NCBI RefSeq assembly: GCF_049670895.1
Contig: NZ_CP187170.1
Length of the DNA: 64,000 nt
Source of the DNA: Pasteurella sp049670895
Lineage (GTDB): Bacteria > Pseudomonadota > Gammaproteobacteria > Enterobacterales > Pasteurellaceae
Reading direction: 5' to 3' (one strand)
Position 1 is the stretch's first letter; each line of letters starts with the position of its first letter. The notes below the pieces were generated by a model. The model made no database searches. It was not told the DNA's origin and saw nothing but the letters and a program-made list of their open reading frames with translations. Positions 17,499 to 30,900 of this stretch are shown here, piece by piece. The position numbers were made by a program, and so were the translations under genes.

Positions 17499-18182
17499 TT
17501 ATTTAAGCTTATCTAAAAAATCAAAAAGTGCGGTCGGTTTTTGCTGAATTTCTGCCGCCGTTTTCTCTGCCACTTTTTGCACGTCTGACCAATCCGCACG
17601 GTTAAGAATATCGCCACTGCAAAGGTAATCTTTATCCTCTTCATTCATTTCACCATGAAGCAGATTGTTATAAGTGGCAAGGGTACAGGCTTTGATGGTA
17701 GAAAATGCCACATTATAATTGGTCGCCAATCGGCTATCGCCATAAATCCAGCTTAGCTGTGCTAATGCAGTATAGTTGCCCAAGGTTGCCGCTTGTTTTA
17801 ATTTACTCACAATCAGGGCGTAATTTTTGGGCTGCTGTTTATCTAATTGATGGACTTCATCTAAGATCTTTTGTGTCCCGTTAGGGGCTAAACTTGCTAG
17901 CCATTTTGGATTAGATTTTGCCACAAGCTTATCCAATAAGGTTTGGGCTGGGGCATAGTGACGCTTTGCTGCTTGATCTAGCCAATAGTAAAAATCGCTT
18001 TCTTTTAAGTTCGCCATATCCGTGGTCGTTTGTAAACTCAAGGCTAAATCATATTGTGCTTCCGCATTGCCTTTTTTCGCATCTTGTAACAATTGCAGTT
18101 GTTCAGGCAGATAATCCAACCCTTGGGCAGTATGTGATAACACAAAACTGATCAAAAATAGACCGCACTTTTTCCACATCAT
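17499..18182 (-). CDS. Exported Sel1/TPR-like repeat protein
   Basis: This 227-residue protein has a Sec signal peptide (MMWKKCGLFLISFVLSHTAQG, cleavage likely after Gly22). The remainder is helical with degenerate Sel1-like repeats, for example KKGNAEAQYDLALSLQ near residue 35 and ATLGNYTALAQLSWIYGD near 130. Two cysteines in the C-terminal half (KACTLA and DYLCSGD) could form a disulfide. Its ATG shares a base with the rdgB stop (TAATG). Function is unknown; Sel1 repeats usually mediate protein contacts. An uptake sequence lies at 17526-17534 inside the gene and another at 18162-18170. Confidence 0.75.
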   Translation of the reverse strand: MMWKKCGLFLISFVLSHTAQGLDYLPEQLQLLQDAKKGNAEAQYDLALSLQTTTDMANLKESDFYYWLDQAAKRHYAPAQTLLDKLVAKSNPKWLASLAPNGTQKILDEVHQLDKQQPKNYALIVSKLKQAATLGNYTALAQLSWIYGDSRLATNYNVAFSTIKACTLATYNNLLHGEMNEEDKDYLCSGDILNRADWSDVQKVAEKTAAEIQQKPTALFDFLDKLK

Positions 18183-18790
18183 TAGGTTCCTCTTGTTGCT
18201 AACTTGTTTTTTAAAACCGATAACGCTCTGGCTCTATGTGAGATTTTTTTCTTTTCTGTAGTCGCTAACTGGGCGAAAGTACACCCCACTTCAGGACTAA
18301 AAAATAGGCTATCATAACCGAAACCATTTTCGCCTTGTTCCACAAACGCAATCTCGCCATAACATTCCCCCTCTGCAATAATAGGGGAAGGATCTTGTTC
18401 ATGTTGCAACATCACAATGCAACTGACAAATTTTGCTCGACGATTTGGCTGTGCCACATGTGCTAACTCTGCCAGTAACTTGGCACGATTTTTGGCATCC
18501 GCCTCCGCACCTTCTACCCCAGCATAACGTGCAGAATATAAACCTGGTGCCCCCCCTAATGCCTCCACCACTAAACCAGAATCATCTGCAATGGCAGGTA
18601 ACCCCGTGAGTTTGCTGGCGTAACGGGCTTTGAGTAAGGCATTTTCCACAAAGGTTAAGCCTGTTTCTTCAGGGCTTTCAATATGTAAATCCGTTTGGGC
18701 AATCACCTCAAAACCAAAATCGGCAAGCACATCCGACATTTCTTTGACTTTCCCTTGATTACCTGTTGCTAAAACGACTTTTTGTTTCAT
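18182..18790 (-). CDS. rdgB: Non-canonical purine NTP pyrophosphatase (RdgB/HAM1)
   Basis: RdgB hydrolyses ITP, dITP and XTP to keep them out of DNA and RNA. I place the start at 18790 (MKQKVVLATGNQGKVKEM, 202 residues). The in-frame ATG at 18814 adds eight unlikely residues. Family motifs are ATGNQGKVKEM (residues 8-18), IADDSGLVVEALGGAPG, ARYAG, FGYDSLFF and KKKISHRARAL. It is the first gene of rdgB-Sel1-ybjQ-hemW, coupled to the next gene by TAATG. Confidence 0.95.
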   Translation of the reverse strand: MKQKVVLATGNQGKVKEMSDVLADFGFEVIAQTDLHIESPEETGLTFVENALLKARYASKLTGLPAIADDSGLVVEALGGAPGLYSARYAGVEGAEADAKNRAKLLAELAHVAQPNRRAKFVSCIVMLQHEQDPSPIIAEGECYGEIAFVEQGENGFGYDSLFFSPEVGCTFAQLATTEKKKISHRARALSVLKNKLATRGT

Positions 18791-18880
18791 ATGACACTCT
18801 ATTTTTTCAAACACATGTGCAAATTATACGCTTTTCTCACCGATAACGCCAAAATCTCCATTGGATATTTTCATCGCCTA

Positions 18881-18913
18881 TAAAAAAGGGTATTGAGTGC
18901 ACACCCAATACCC
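18881..18913 (-). terminator. Strong terminator of the giant adhesin gene
   Basis: GGGTATTG (18888-18895) pairs with CAATACCC (18906-18913), with further partial pairing in the loop. On the minus strand a run of six T follows. It begins 25 bp after the adhesin stop codon. Confidence 0.9.
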
Positions 18914-18937
18914 TTGATTTATGTTAGTGGTGAGAAA

Positions 18938-21900
18938 TTACCATTGATAACCGATGCTTCCCCCAATATTGACATCGCCATTGGTGTTAAAGCCACTTCC
19001 CAATTTAATGGAAATTTTGTTGTTATCGGAATTTCTTGAGTAACCGACTGCCACCGCAGACTGACCTTTGAAGTTCCCTACACCTAAGGAAACTAAGCTC
19101 TTACCTGCTTCGTTTGGACGTTGTAAGAACGCCACGGCTGTCGCACCCGCTACCCCTGCACGCATTCCTTTATCCAACTTATTAATGCGTTTATGTACAT
19201 CACCAATTTTCGCATTTAATTGACCTACATTGACTGCATCAGTTGCCTCAATACCTGGTGCAACATTGGTGAGACGACTTGGTGAACCATCTGCTTTCGC
19301 AATGCGGATATTGCCATCTTTCGATGAACCAATACGAGGCCCTTGTGCACCACCAACTTGTACGCTTTCAAAGACAGGATTTTTACTCACCGTCACTTTA
19401 ATTTCACGCACACCATCTGCACGGGTTTCCCCTGTGACCTTAGCAATATCATTACCACTGACAAACTCAACGGCATGGGCATTGCGGACATCGGCAGCAT
19501 ATTGGTTGTCTTTCGCACCAACCACAAAGCCTAGTTTACTTGCATCAGACACACTTAACGCATTGTTTGGATGAGAATGTGCAAGATCCGCTAAGCCACC
19601 TCTTGCTTTATCCATTGGCTGTGTTGCCTCAACAGGATTCACCGCTTCGGTTGCATTAGCTTTTAATACACCTTGTTCAAATTGATCTGGTGTATAGTAT
19701 TTCGCATTTGCCCCCTGTCCAACTTGAATCAGTGGTTTGCCATCGGCACTCACTTTGTTGGCAATGGTATTGGTGCCAGATGCCACATTCCCCAACACCG
19801 TTGGTGCCCCAATTTCATTCGCTTTCGCCGTTGGGTTCACCAAGTTGGTGGTTAATTCGCTTGCAGGGATCGCTTCACCTATTGGATAACCATTCGCATT
19901 CACTTTGAAGTACTGATCACCCACTTTCGTCACTGGTGTACCATCTTTCGCTGTGTAAGTTAATGGTAAGCCTGTCATGTGAATGCTCACATCGGTTCGA
20001 TCTTGCCCTGTTGCAGGATCACGAGTGGTTTCTGCTTTCGCCACTGTATTGCCACCATTGATGAAATTCACGACATCGTTTGGCGTCACTTTTTCCGTTT
20101 CTTGACCTGCAATGGTTGAGCCACCATTTTGTTTCACCAAGAAGCCTGCTTTATTAACTGTTTGATCTAATTGATCTTTGTTCACCGCCTGATCAGGTTG
20201 TGTTGCCCATCCTACATTGTTGAGGGTCACACCGCCGGTTCCTTGCTTGATGTTATCCTTCGCATTAGGATGCATTTTCACGGCTTCCGCTCTGGCAGTG
20301 TCAATCGCTTTCGCAATCTCCTCTGCAGGTGCATTTGGATTGGCTTTCAGTTTTTCACTAATCGCCTGTTGAATTGCCGCTTGAATTGGATCAACCACTT
20401 TATAGGCTTCATTGTTCACCCCATCGGCTTGCGAACCATTCGTCAACTGTGCCCCTTTGGTGAGTTTCGCAATAGCATCTTTCTCTAAGGCAGTTGGTGG
20501 TGTTGCACCATTTGCCACTGGTTTTAAGGAACCATCTGGATTGACTGCCTCTTTCGCATAGAATTGACCATCATTGGCTTTCACATATTCTTTACCTGTG
20601 GTTGGGTCGGTATATTTGAAGTCAATTGGTGAATCCACATCAACTTTTACCGTGGTAGTGGTCGTAATCACACCATGCTCGTCCACCACTTTCACTGTAC
20701 CTAAGCTGGCAACGGTATTTTTACCGTCACTAAAGCGAACATTGTCATTAGGATTGACTTTCTCCGCCTTGCCGTCATTATTGTTGAAGGTAGTTTTATT
20801 CACTTCCTCTGATGTAGCTTTCCCCACATTCCAACCTGAGTTTTGAATCGCATCACCCACTTGGTTACCTGTCACTAAACCTGCACCTTTGTTACCTTCA
20901 TTAACCACTTTTGCCACTTCTTCAGCCGTTAATGGTTGAGCTGTTGCTTTTGGTAGCCCTGTCTCTGGATTTAAATCTTCTTTCTTGAAGTATTGATTTC
21001 CAATTTTGATCACAGGTGTTTTAGTACCATCATCATTTTTTAAGACAGGATTATCACCGTTAGTGCCAATCACCTCACCAGTTTGCACACTCACTTTAAT
21101 TTCACGCGTGCCATCTTCTCGGGTTAAGCCTGTCACTTTCGCTAAGCCTTCACCGACAAAGTCCACTTTGTTGGTATTCCGCACTTGGTCTGTATAGCCA
21201 CCCTCTGTTTGAGAAGCACTGACCACCCAGCCTAAATGTTGTAAATCACCAACGCTTGCGGCGTTATTTGGATTGGATTTTGCAAAATCCACCAAGCCAG
21301 CGTTACCAACATCTTTCGGTTTGGTGACTGCAACAGCACCCTCTTTTATTGTGCCATTAGCTTCCACTTTATCAGCTTCATACCACTTACCATCATTAGC
21401 CAATTTCAATGCTTTATCCCCGTCACCTTTCGGTGCTTCAAAGGTGCTCGCACCGTTGGCAATATTGCTTAAGGTTGTTGGTTTTGTTGTACTATCGCCA
21501 TCTGGATTAACCATACTTGCAACGAGTTTATCTACTGGTATATCAGCTCCTTCTTCAACTTTAGGAAGCCCAGTGTCTTTATCGACTTTGTAGTACTTAC
21601 CATCTGGTGCTTTTGCGACTTTATTGCCCTCTTTATCCGTATAGGTAACAGGCATACCTGTCACATCAACACGGACTTTGGTCACATCACGACCATTTTC
21701 ACGAGCCGTGGTGGCAGTAACACTGGTATTGGTGCCGTTGACAAAATCTACCACATCATTTGGTGTGACTTTCTCAGTTTTACCATCTTCCGTTGAACCT
21801 TTATTCGCATTGTCCGTTAAGGTAGAAGTACCATTTTGTTTCACCAAGAAGCCCGATTTATTTACGGTTTGATCTAACTGATCTTTATTCACCGCTTGAT

Positions 21901-24900
21901 CAGGTTTCTCTGCCCAAGCGACATTGTCTAAGTTCACCCCACCTGTGCCTTTAGCAATGGTGTCTTTAGCGTCAGGATTATCCGCAATAGCTTTTTCTTT
22001 GGCGTCTGATATTTGAGCCTCAGTTGGATTTGGCGTGTTTTTTCTAAGCTCTTCAATTGCTTTTGTAATTGGATCTTGAGCAGCATAAACATCATTGGCT
22101 TTGCCATCGCCTAATCCATTAATCAACTGAGCTCCTTTATGTAGTTTCGCCACTTGCTCTTCTGTTAATGGTTGAGGAACAGTCGCAGGGTCAGTGTTTT
22201 TCAACGAACCATCTGCATTCACATCTTCTTTCGCATAGAACTTACCATTATTGGCTTTAACATACTCTTTGCCATCAGCATCGGTATATTTAAAGTCAAT
22301 TGGTGAATCCACATCAAATTTTACCGTTGTAGTGGTGATTTTATTGCCTTCTGGATCTAATGACTCCACGGTACCTAACGCCACACGAGTATTTTTACCA
22401 TCGGAGAAACGCACATTATCATTTGGATTAATGTTCTCTACATTGCCTGCATCAAATTTAAATGCTGTTTTCGCAATTTCATCAGGGTTTGCTTTGCCTA
22501 AGGTCCAGTTAGATTTCTTAATCGCATCTGCCACTTTATTCCCCGTCACAAAACCTGTGCCTTTGTTAATGGCTTTATTGGCAATATCATCAGTAACTTT
22601 CGTTGCCCCCGTTCTTGGTTGTCCTGTAGTTGGATCAATATCTTCTTTCTTGAAGTATTCATTTCCTACTTTGACTAGGGTTTCACCTGTATCAGGATTA
22701 GTAAATTCATTACTTGGTACTACTTCACCCTCTTTAATGGCGATGGTAATTTCACGGGTATTGTCTTTAGTTTCACCCGTTACACTGATGCCCGTGCCGC
22801 CAATAAATTTCACTTCATTGGCATTGCGAACATCTTTGGCATAGTCATTACCATCGGCAGACACAATCCAACCCATATTTTTCGCATCACTCACGGTCAT
22901 CACATTATTTGGATCAGAATGTTCTAAATCCGCTAAACCTGATTTTGCTTTTGTGACATTTGAGGTTGGTTCTACGCCATTTGTGATGTCGGTTGTTGTC
23001 GCATTCGCTTTCAATTTGCCATTTTCAAATTGATCAGGTGCATAGTATTTATCCCCGACTTTCACCAAAGGTTGACCATCCGCTGTTGCCGCTTTATCGG
23101 CATAGGTATTGGTTCCTCCTGCCACATTGCCTAAACGTGTTGGTGTGGTGGTGTTGTTATCCTTCGCATTAACAAGGTTAACTTGTGGATTGTCTACTGG
23201 TGTCGTTGATTTATCAGGTTGTCCATCTGCATTTACAGTATAGAACTTACCATCATCTGCTTTTTTCACCAGATTACCATTGGCATCGGTATACGCCATC
23301 ACCGTATTCACTTTAATCGTATTGGTTTTATTGTTATCAGAGGATACCACTTCCACTGTTGTACCAATACCATCCGCAAAGTTGACTGTATCAAATGGTT
23401 TGACAAAATCCACCGCCTTGCCATTGCCTTGTAAATTCCAGCCTGCATTTAACACATCCCCAATGGTTGCCGCATTGTTAAGGATAGTTGGTGTGTAATC
23501 GGTGCTGTTTTCATCAAAGTCACTTGGTAACGCTGGTGCTTTGGTTAAATCATTTGCAACAGCAGGATCTAGCGGTGAGCCCGTTGGATCTGTCACTTTG
23601 CCTTCTTTATTAACACGATTTAAATTACCTTTTAGATTCGTTAAGGTCGTTGGTTTTCCTGCGGTGTTTTTATCATTTGATGGATTATTTATTGAGGCAA
23701 TGATCTCATTAGGCTGAACCTCTTTCGCTTTATCAGGTTCACCTTGATCATTTACCTCGTAGAATTTGCCATCTAGTGGATCTTTCACCACTTTCGTGCC
23801 ATCCGATTTGGTATACACCACAGGCAAGTGGGCTTTATTGATCACATCTTGTGCATTCACATCTACAGTAATGGTATGTGTGTCATTTTCAGTTTTACCT
23901 GATACCGTTGCCACACCCGTTCCGACAAATTTCACCTCATGGGCATTCATCACTGCTTGATTGTATGCGTTAGCTAAATCCCCAGTGGTTTTATTTGAAG
24001 ACACCACCCACCCCATTTTGCGTAAATCACCAACCGTCACCACGTTGTGTTCGCTAATTGGGGTATTGCCATCAGCATCTTTGGTATTTAAATCCAGTAA
24101 ATTACCTTTTGGTTGACCGTTAGTTGCAGCATTTGTTGTAGAATAAGGTTTTAACGCACTGACCACATTGCCTAATGTGGTTGCTTCGCTTTTCACATTC
24201 GGTGCTGTACCTGGTTTAACAATATTAGTAATTAAATCGGCTACAGGAATCTCCTCGGCATCGCTTCCATCATCTTTCTTCGTGATTGGTTTGCCATTTG
24301 CATCAACTTTGTAATACTTATTACCCACTTTCACTACTGGGATGCCATCTTTAGTGGTGTATTGTACAGGTAAGCCCACTACATTTACGGTCACATCACT
24401 AGATGTGCCTTCTGCGTTTGGTGTAACAACTAACTGTGCATTTGCCCCATCAACAAAGTTGACCGTGTCATAAGGTTTCACAAAGTCTTTGGCGACATTG
24501 TTATTTTTCAAATTCCAGCCTGCATTAAGCACATCACCGACTGTGGCAGCATTGTGTTGTTTCGCGGTGATATCCTCAGCCGTTGGTGCCTCTTGGTTAT
24601 TTGCATTATTTGCAGGTACTGGCAAATTATGACCTAACCCACTAATTTTGCCGTTGTTCGCATCGTTAGGTTCGCTGAGATTCAGGTTTTTCGCCAATTT
24701 AATGGTTAAGTTGCCTTGTCCATCAGAAACTACACCAATATTGTTATTATTGGAAAGTTTATCGGTTTGTGTTTCTCCCCCTTTAATAGTGAGTTTTTCA
24801 CCCAATTTACGAGGGGAATCTGTACCCGAATCACCCGCAAACACTAAACCGTCATCCATGGTTGCTACTTGGCGTTTAGTTTCGCTTCCATCTGGTGCCG

Positions 24901-27900
24901 TAGTGGTATAAACAATTCGGTCAATGCCGTTTTGAGCATCTTTAACGGTTGGATCACCTTTCTCCGTATTAATTTTAACTTTAGGAGTGTGATTATTGTT
25001 ATCTTGAGCACCCGTTAAGGTAATCGAACCGTCTTTGCCATCTATTGCAACAGAAGTGCCATCTTTTCCAGTCACTGTCAGATTGCCATCCACACCTTCT
25101 TGGTTGTTTGCTGTTTTACTGCCTAGCGTAATCTGATCTTTGGTTGCAACTTCATAGCCGTTAGCAATTTGTTTGATTTTGATGTTTTTACCAGCATCAA
25201 GCACAAAGGTTTCATCTTTCTTAATACAACCATCTTCACAATTATTTATATTGTTTTGACTAAATTCTCCACCGTCTGTCGCTTTACCACCTAACTTAAA
25301 GTTAAAGTCGCCAATCGCTTTATTTAAATCAGACACATTGACCGCATAATGTGGATTGGTTTTCACTACTTCGGACAGATTTTGATCGTTGATCACGCTA
25401 GCAATGTTACCTAATTTAACTGGATTATTATCTGCTCCCACAAGTTTTACTTCGTTGCTTGGGGTCGACTCATCGGTTGTTGGGTTGGTATTCACATAAG
25501 CCAACGGTGTATCAAACTTAATGGTATTTGCCCCATTATCCACGCCAATCGTCACTTTGGTGCCACGGCCGTTGATAAAGTTCACTTTATCGCCATGTTT
25601 AACGAAATCTTTTGCAGTGCCATTTTCCAATAAATCCCAACCAGAATTTAATACGTCCTCTACAGTAGCGGCGTTGTTTTTATTAACACTCGCAAAGTTC
25701 GGCGTCGATTGACCATTATTATCGTCTGGAGTTAAATTACTTTTAACGTTTGCTAAGACCGTTGGATTTTTGGCACTGCCATCGGCATTATTTAATGATG
25801 CAATTACATCTTCATTTGCAATTGGCGTATTAACAGGATTTTCAGGATCACCTTGAGCATTTAATGCTGTGCCTGCTGCATAGAATTTACCATTTGGCGA
25901 TTTAATTAATTTATTACCTGCTTTATCGGTGTATACCACTGGAATCTGTGCCGTTTCCACCACTTTTTGTGCATTTACATCCACCGTGATTTCACGCACA
26001 CCATCTTTAGTTTCACCTGTAACGGTTGCCATATTAGTGCCAATAAAACGAACTTCGTTTGCATGGCGGACATCAGCTGCATAGTCATTATTTTTCGCAG
26101 ATACAATCCAACCCAGATTTTTCGCATCAGCTACTGTAAAGGCGTTTGTCCCCTCTGCATTGACTAAATCCGCTAAGCCGTTGTATGCCTGTTTTAAGGC
26201 TTGCCCCATTGGATTTCCATCATCAATTCTGGTTGGATTTTGACCGTTTACTTTATCCCCACGATGTGTGCCATCTAAAGTGGTTGTGCCTGCAGCCACA
26301 TTTTTTAATGCAACAGGCGAATTATTTTGACCACCATTTAAGGTTAATGAAGGTTTATCATCAGTTCCTGTGGTATTTAACGTTACACTTGATTTACCAT
26401 TTTCCGCTAACTTAAGTTCTTTAAACTCTGGTTTTTCGGAGAAATTGATGACTAACTCATTTTTGCCGTTTGTATTATCTGCTTTAACATAAATATTTTT
26501 CGCAGATACCTCGGTATCATCCGCTTTTTCCCCTTTAATGGTTAGCTTAGTGCCGAGATCACGATGAACAGTTACATCATTATTACCCGTGAAATCTAAC
26601 CCTTCAGTCACAAGTGAGTTGACAAGATCACTTACCGTTTTCGCAGTAACTAATGCTGAATCTGTTACAGCAGTAAAGGTTGGTTTACCATCTGTGCCTT
26701 GTGCAGTATTAATTTCACTTGTAACCGCAGTTAATCTCTTATTGGCATCATCAACTTTAATAGTTGTATTATCCGTTTTGATATCCACTTTAACGGTTGT
26801 TTTTTTATTGTCATCACTCGCCGTCACTATTAAATCCGTTGCATTACCATCAACAAACTCAACGGTGTCATAAGGTTTCACAAAATCCACATCGTCCACT
26901 TGACCTTCTGCGGTTTTTGCACCCCTTACATTAAAGCCCGCATTTAAAACATCACCCACGGTAGCAGCATTGTGCTTATTCACTCCAGCTTTCGGACCTT
27001 CTTGTTTATTTGCTGTATCTGCAGGTTGATCTAGGTTATGAGCTAACCCACCCACTTCACCATTATTGGCATTATTTGGATCACCTAAATTTAATTTTTT
27101 CGCCAGTTTTACTGTTAATGTGCCATTGGCATTAGATTCCACACCAATATTATGACCATTTGATAATTTATTAGTGTCTGTTTCACCACCTTTGATCGTT
27201 AACTTCTCACCTAACTTACGAGGTGCATCCGCACCAAAATCGCCCGCAAATGTTAAGCCGTCATCCATGGTGGCAACTTGGCGTTCTTTTCCATTATCAG
27301 TATAGGTGATGCGATTAATACCATCCGCAGGATCTGTTGAATCAACCGTTTTATTTCCTTTTTTGCTGGTAATTTTTAAGCTTGGTGTTTGCCCATTATT
27401 TGGCACGCCAGTTAAGGTAAGAGAGCCATCTGCCCCATCAATTTTAACGCCAGCACCGCTTGTGCCTGTCACATTCAGGCTTCCATTTGTGCCATCTGGT
27501 GCATTTTTGCCAAGTTCAATTTGATCTTTGGTGGCAATTTCATAGCCCTTAGAAACTTGTTTGATCTTGATGTTCTTACCTGCTTTGAGCATGAAAGTTT
27601 CATCTTTTTTAATCTGTTTATCATCTTCTGTATTGGTGGCAGGATCTTCAAATTCCCCCTCGGTTTTTTCACCACCTAATTTAAATTTATAGGCTTGAAG
27701 TGCGGTATTTAAATCTGAAACATTCACCGCATTGTTGCCGTTATTTTTTGCAGCGTCTTCGACTGGTTGACCGCCCAACCCACTCTCAAGATTTGTTAAT
27801 TTAACAGGTGCATTCGCATTTCCACCTACTAACTTAACCGTATTAGTTGGGGTTGTTGATTCGGTATTACTATTTCCAGTGTCTTCGACATAAGCCAATG

Positions 27901-30900
27901 GCGTATCAAATTTAACGTCATTAACTCCGTTAGCTGCTTTCGTGATATTGACATGTACACCACGCCCATCTTTGAAATTCACCGTATCACCATGCTTCAC
28001 AAAATCTTTCGCAGTGCCATTTTCTTGTAAATTCCAGCCAGAATTTAGTACATCGCCGAGGGTTGCTGCGTGGTTTTTATTTGGTGTAACTGTGTTAAAG
28101 TCAGGGGCTGACGTTAACGCATTGTTTTCATCAGGCGTTAAATTGCTTTTAATATTGGTTAAGGTCATTGGTACCGTTGTACTATTGCTACCATTGTTAA
28201 TAGAAGCAATTACATCAGCATGATCCACATGGGTGTTAGCTGGGTTTTGTGGTGTACCATCTTCTTTTAGCACCACACTATCAAGATAGAATTTACCATT
28301 CTTAGATTTAATGAGTTTTTGACCTGCGGCATTGGTATATACCACTGGAATTTGTGCACTTTCCACTACTTTCTGAGCATTCACATCTACGGTAATTTCA
28401 CGCACACCTGCTTTGGTTTCACCCGTTACAGTAGCTAAACCAGAGCCAATAAAGCGTACTTCGTGGGCATTGCGTACCGCTTCCGCATAGTTGTTATTTT
28501 GTGCGGAGACGACCCAACCTAAATTTCTAGCATCAGCAACGGTGAAAGCATTGGTTGCATCTGAACCATTTAAATTGGCTAAGCCGTTATATGCTTTTGA
28601 TAAGCTTTTATCTAAAGGATCTGTTTTGCCAATCGCCGTAGGAACATCAGGACCTACTTTATCCCCTCTATGATCGCCCGTGAGTGTCGTTGCACCAGGT
28701 GCCACATTTTTCAGGGCTACAGCCTTATCTCCACTTGTCAAGGATAACGTTGGAGTATTCGTATCCCCTGTTGTGTTTAAGGTAATTGGGGCTTTACCAT
28801 TTTCTACTAACTTAAGCTCTTTAAACTCTGGTTTTTCGGAGAAGTTGATAACTAATTCATTGTTTGTAGCGTTTGCTTTGACATGGATATTTTTGTCTGA
28901 AACATCGGTTTCATCAGCTTTTCCACCTTTAATGGTTAACTTGGTACCTAAAGGACGTTTAACTTCAACATTCGCAGTATTCCCCGCAAAATTTAGCCCT
29001 TCTTCAATAAGTTTATTGGCAACATCCATCACTGTTTGAGCAGTCACTAACGCAGTTGGGGTTGTAGCACTAAAGGTAGTTTTATCACCCACCTTAGTTG
29101 GACCTGTGATATTACTGGTTACTGCGGTCAGTTTTTTGCTTGTTGGATCCACTTTTATTGTTGTGTTATCCGTTTGTACATTGACTTTCACCGTGGTTTT
29201 TTTGTTATCCGCATTGCTGAGAATAATTTCTGTGCCGTCACCTTTATCAAACTCAATGGTGTCATAAGGTTTGACAAAATCCACATCTTCCACGGTACCG
29301 CCAGCAGATTTTGCTCCTCTCACATTAAAGCCTGCATTTAACACATCGCCCACTGTGGCAGCATTATGTTGTTTATTTTCAATATTGGCTGGGATATCTT
29401 GTTTCGCATCATTGCCATTAGATGGAGATAAATTATGTGCTAAACCGCCAATACTGCCATTATTCGCATTGTTGTCTCCTAAGGTGATGTTTTTCGCGAG
29501 TTTAACGGTTAAGTTACCGTTACCATCAGAAACAACACCGATATTTGGATTGCTTGATAATTTAGTACTATCTGTTTGCCCACCTTTGATATTTAATGTT
29601 TGTCCTAATTTACGAGGTGATGCATTGCCAGAGTCGCCTGCAAATGTTAAACCATCATCCATAGTGGCAACTTGGCGTTCTTTTCCGTTAGCATTATAAA
29701 CAATGCGGTTGATGCCATCTGTTGGATCGCCTGTATGAAGTGTTTTATCCCCTTTCTTCGTAGTGATTTTTAAGCTTGGAGTGTGTCCATTGCTTGGTGT
29801 ACCTGTTAAGGTGAGGGAGCCATCTGCACCATTAATATTTACACCCGCTCCATTTTTGCCTGTTACGTTAAGGCTTCCATCTGTTCCACTATTTGGATCA
29901 TTTTTACCTAACTGAATCTGATCTTTGGTCGCGATTTCATAGCCATTCGCAATTTGTTTGATTTTGATATTTTTGCCTGCTTTGAGCATGAAGGTTTCAT
30001 CTTTTTTGATTTTCTTATCATCGTCATTTGAATTGGCAGGCAATTCTTCAAATTCACCATCGGTTTTAGCACCACCCAACGTAAATGAGTAGCCACTAAT
30101 CGCATTATGTAAATCTTTTACGTTAACGGCGTTATTTGGATTGGAGGTAGCGGCTTGATCTAAAGTTTGGTTAGTGCCTAGCCCGCTTGCTACATTGGTT
30201 AATTTGACAGGACCACCATTATTTGCCCCAAAAAATTTAACGGTATTGGTTGGTGTATCAGATTGGCTACCATTGCCATTATCTGCGACATAAGAGAGAG
30301 GAGTGTCAAAATGGATTGAACTTACGCTATTATTCGTTGTAATAGACACTTTTGTGCCACGTCCATTTTTGAAATTGACGGTATCGCCATGTTTCACAAA
30401 GTCTTTTGAATTGCCGTTTTCTTGTAAATTCCAGCCTGAATTTAGCACATCGCCCACAGTGGCAGCATTGTTATTGTTGATTGAATTTGGCACCGCAGGG
30501 GTAGCTGTACCGTTGTTATCAGGGGTTAAATTACTTTTAATATTCGTTAAGGTAGTTGCTGTAGTTGGGCTATTTCCACCGCTATTAATGGAAACAATGA
30601 CATCTTCAGGGTTAACTTCTGTACCAGTAGGCTGATCTGCTTTAACAAATTTTCCATTATCTTTCTTGATTAATTTATTACCCTGTTTATCGGTATACAC
30701 CACAGGGGTTTGTGCCGCTTCTACGACTTTTTGGGCATCAACATCAAATTTAACGACATTTTTTGTTTTTCCTGCATTTGAGCCCACGCTGACTGTCGTA
30801 AAATTACCATCTGCGAAACGTACTTCATCGCCGGCTTTCACCTCATCATCATTATTATTAAATGTGATGTCATTTGTGTTGGTCGCTTTGCCTACTTTCC

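Noticed and set aside
19500..30708. Tandem-looking repeats that might suggest a CRISPR array or minisatellite
   Set aside because: The repeat units are kilobase-sized, in frame, and encode protein modules; there are no short direct repeats with unique spacers.
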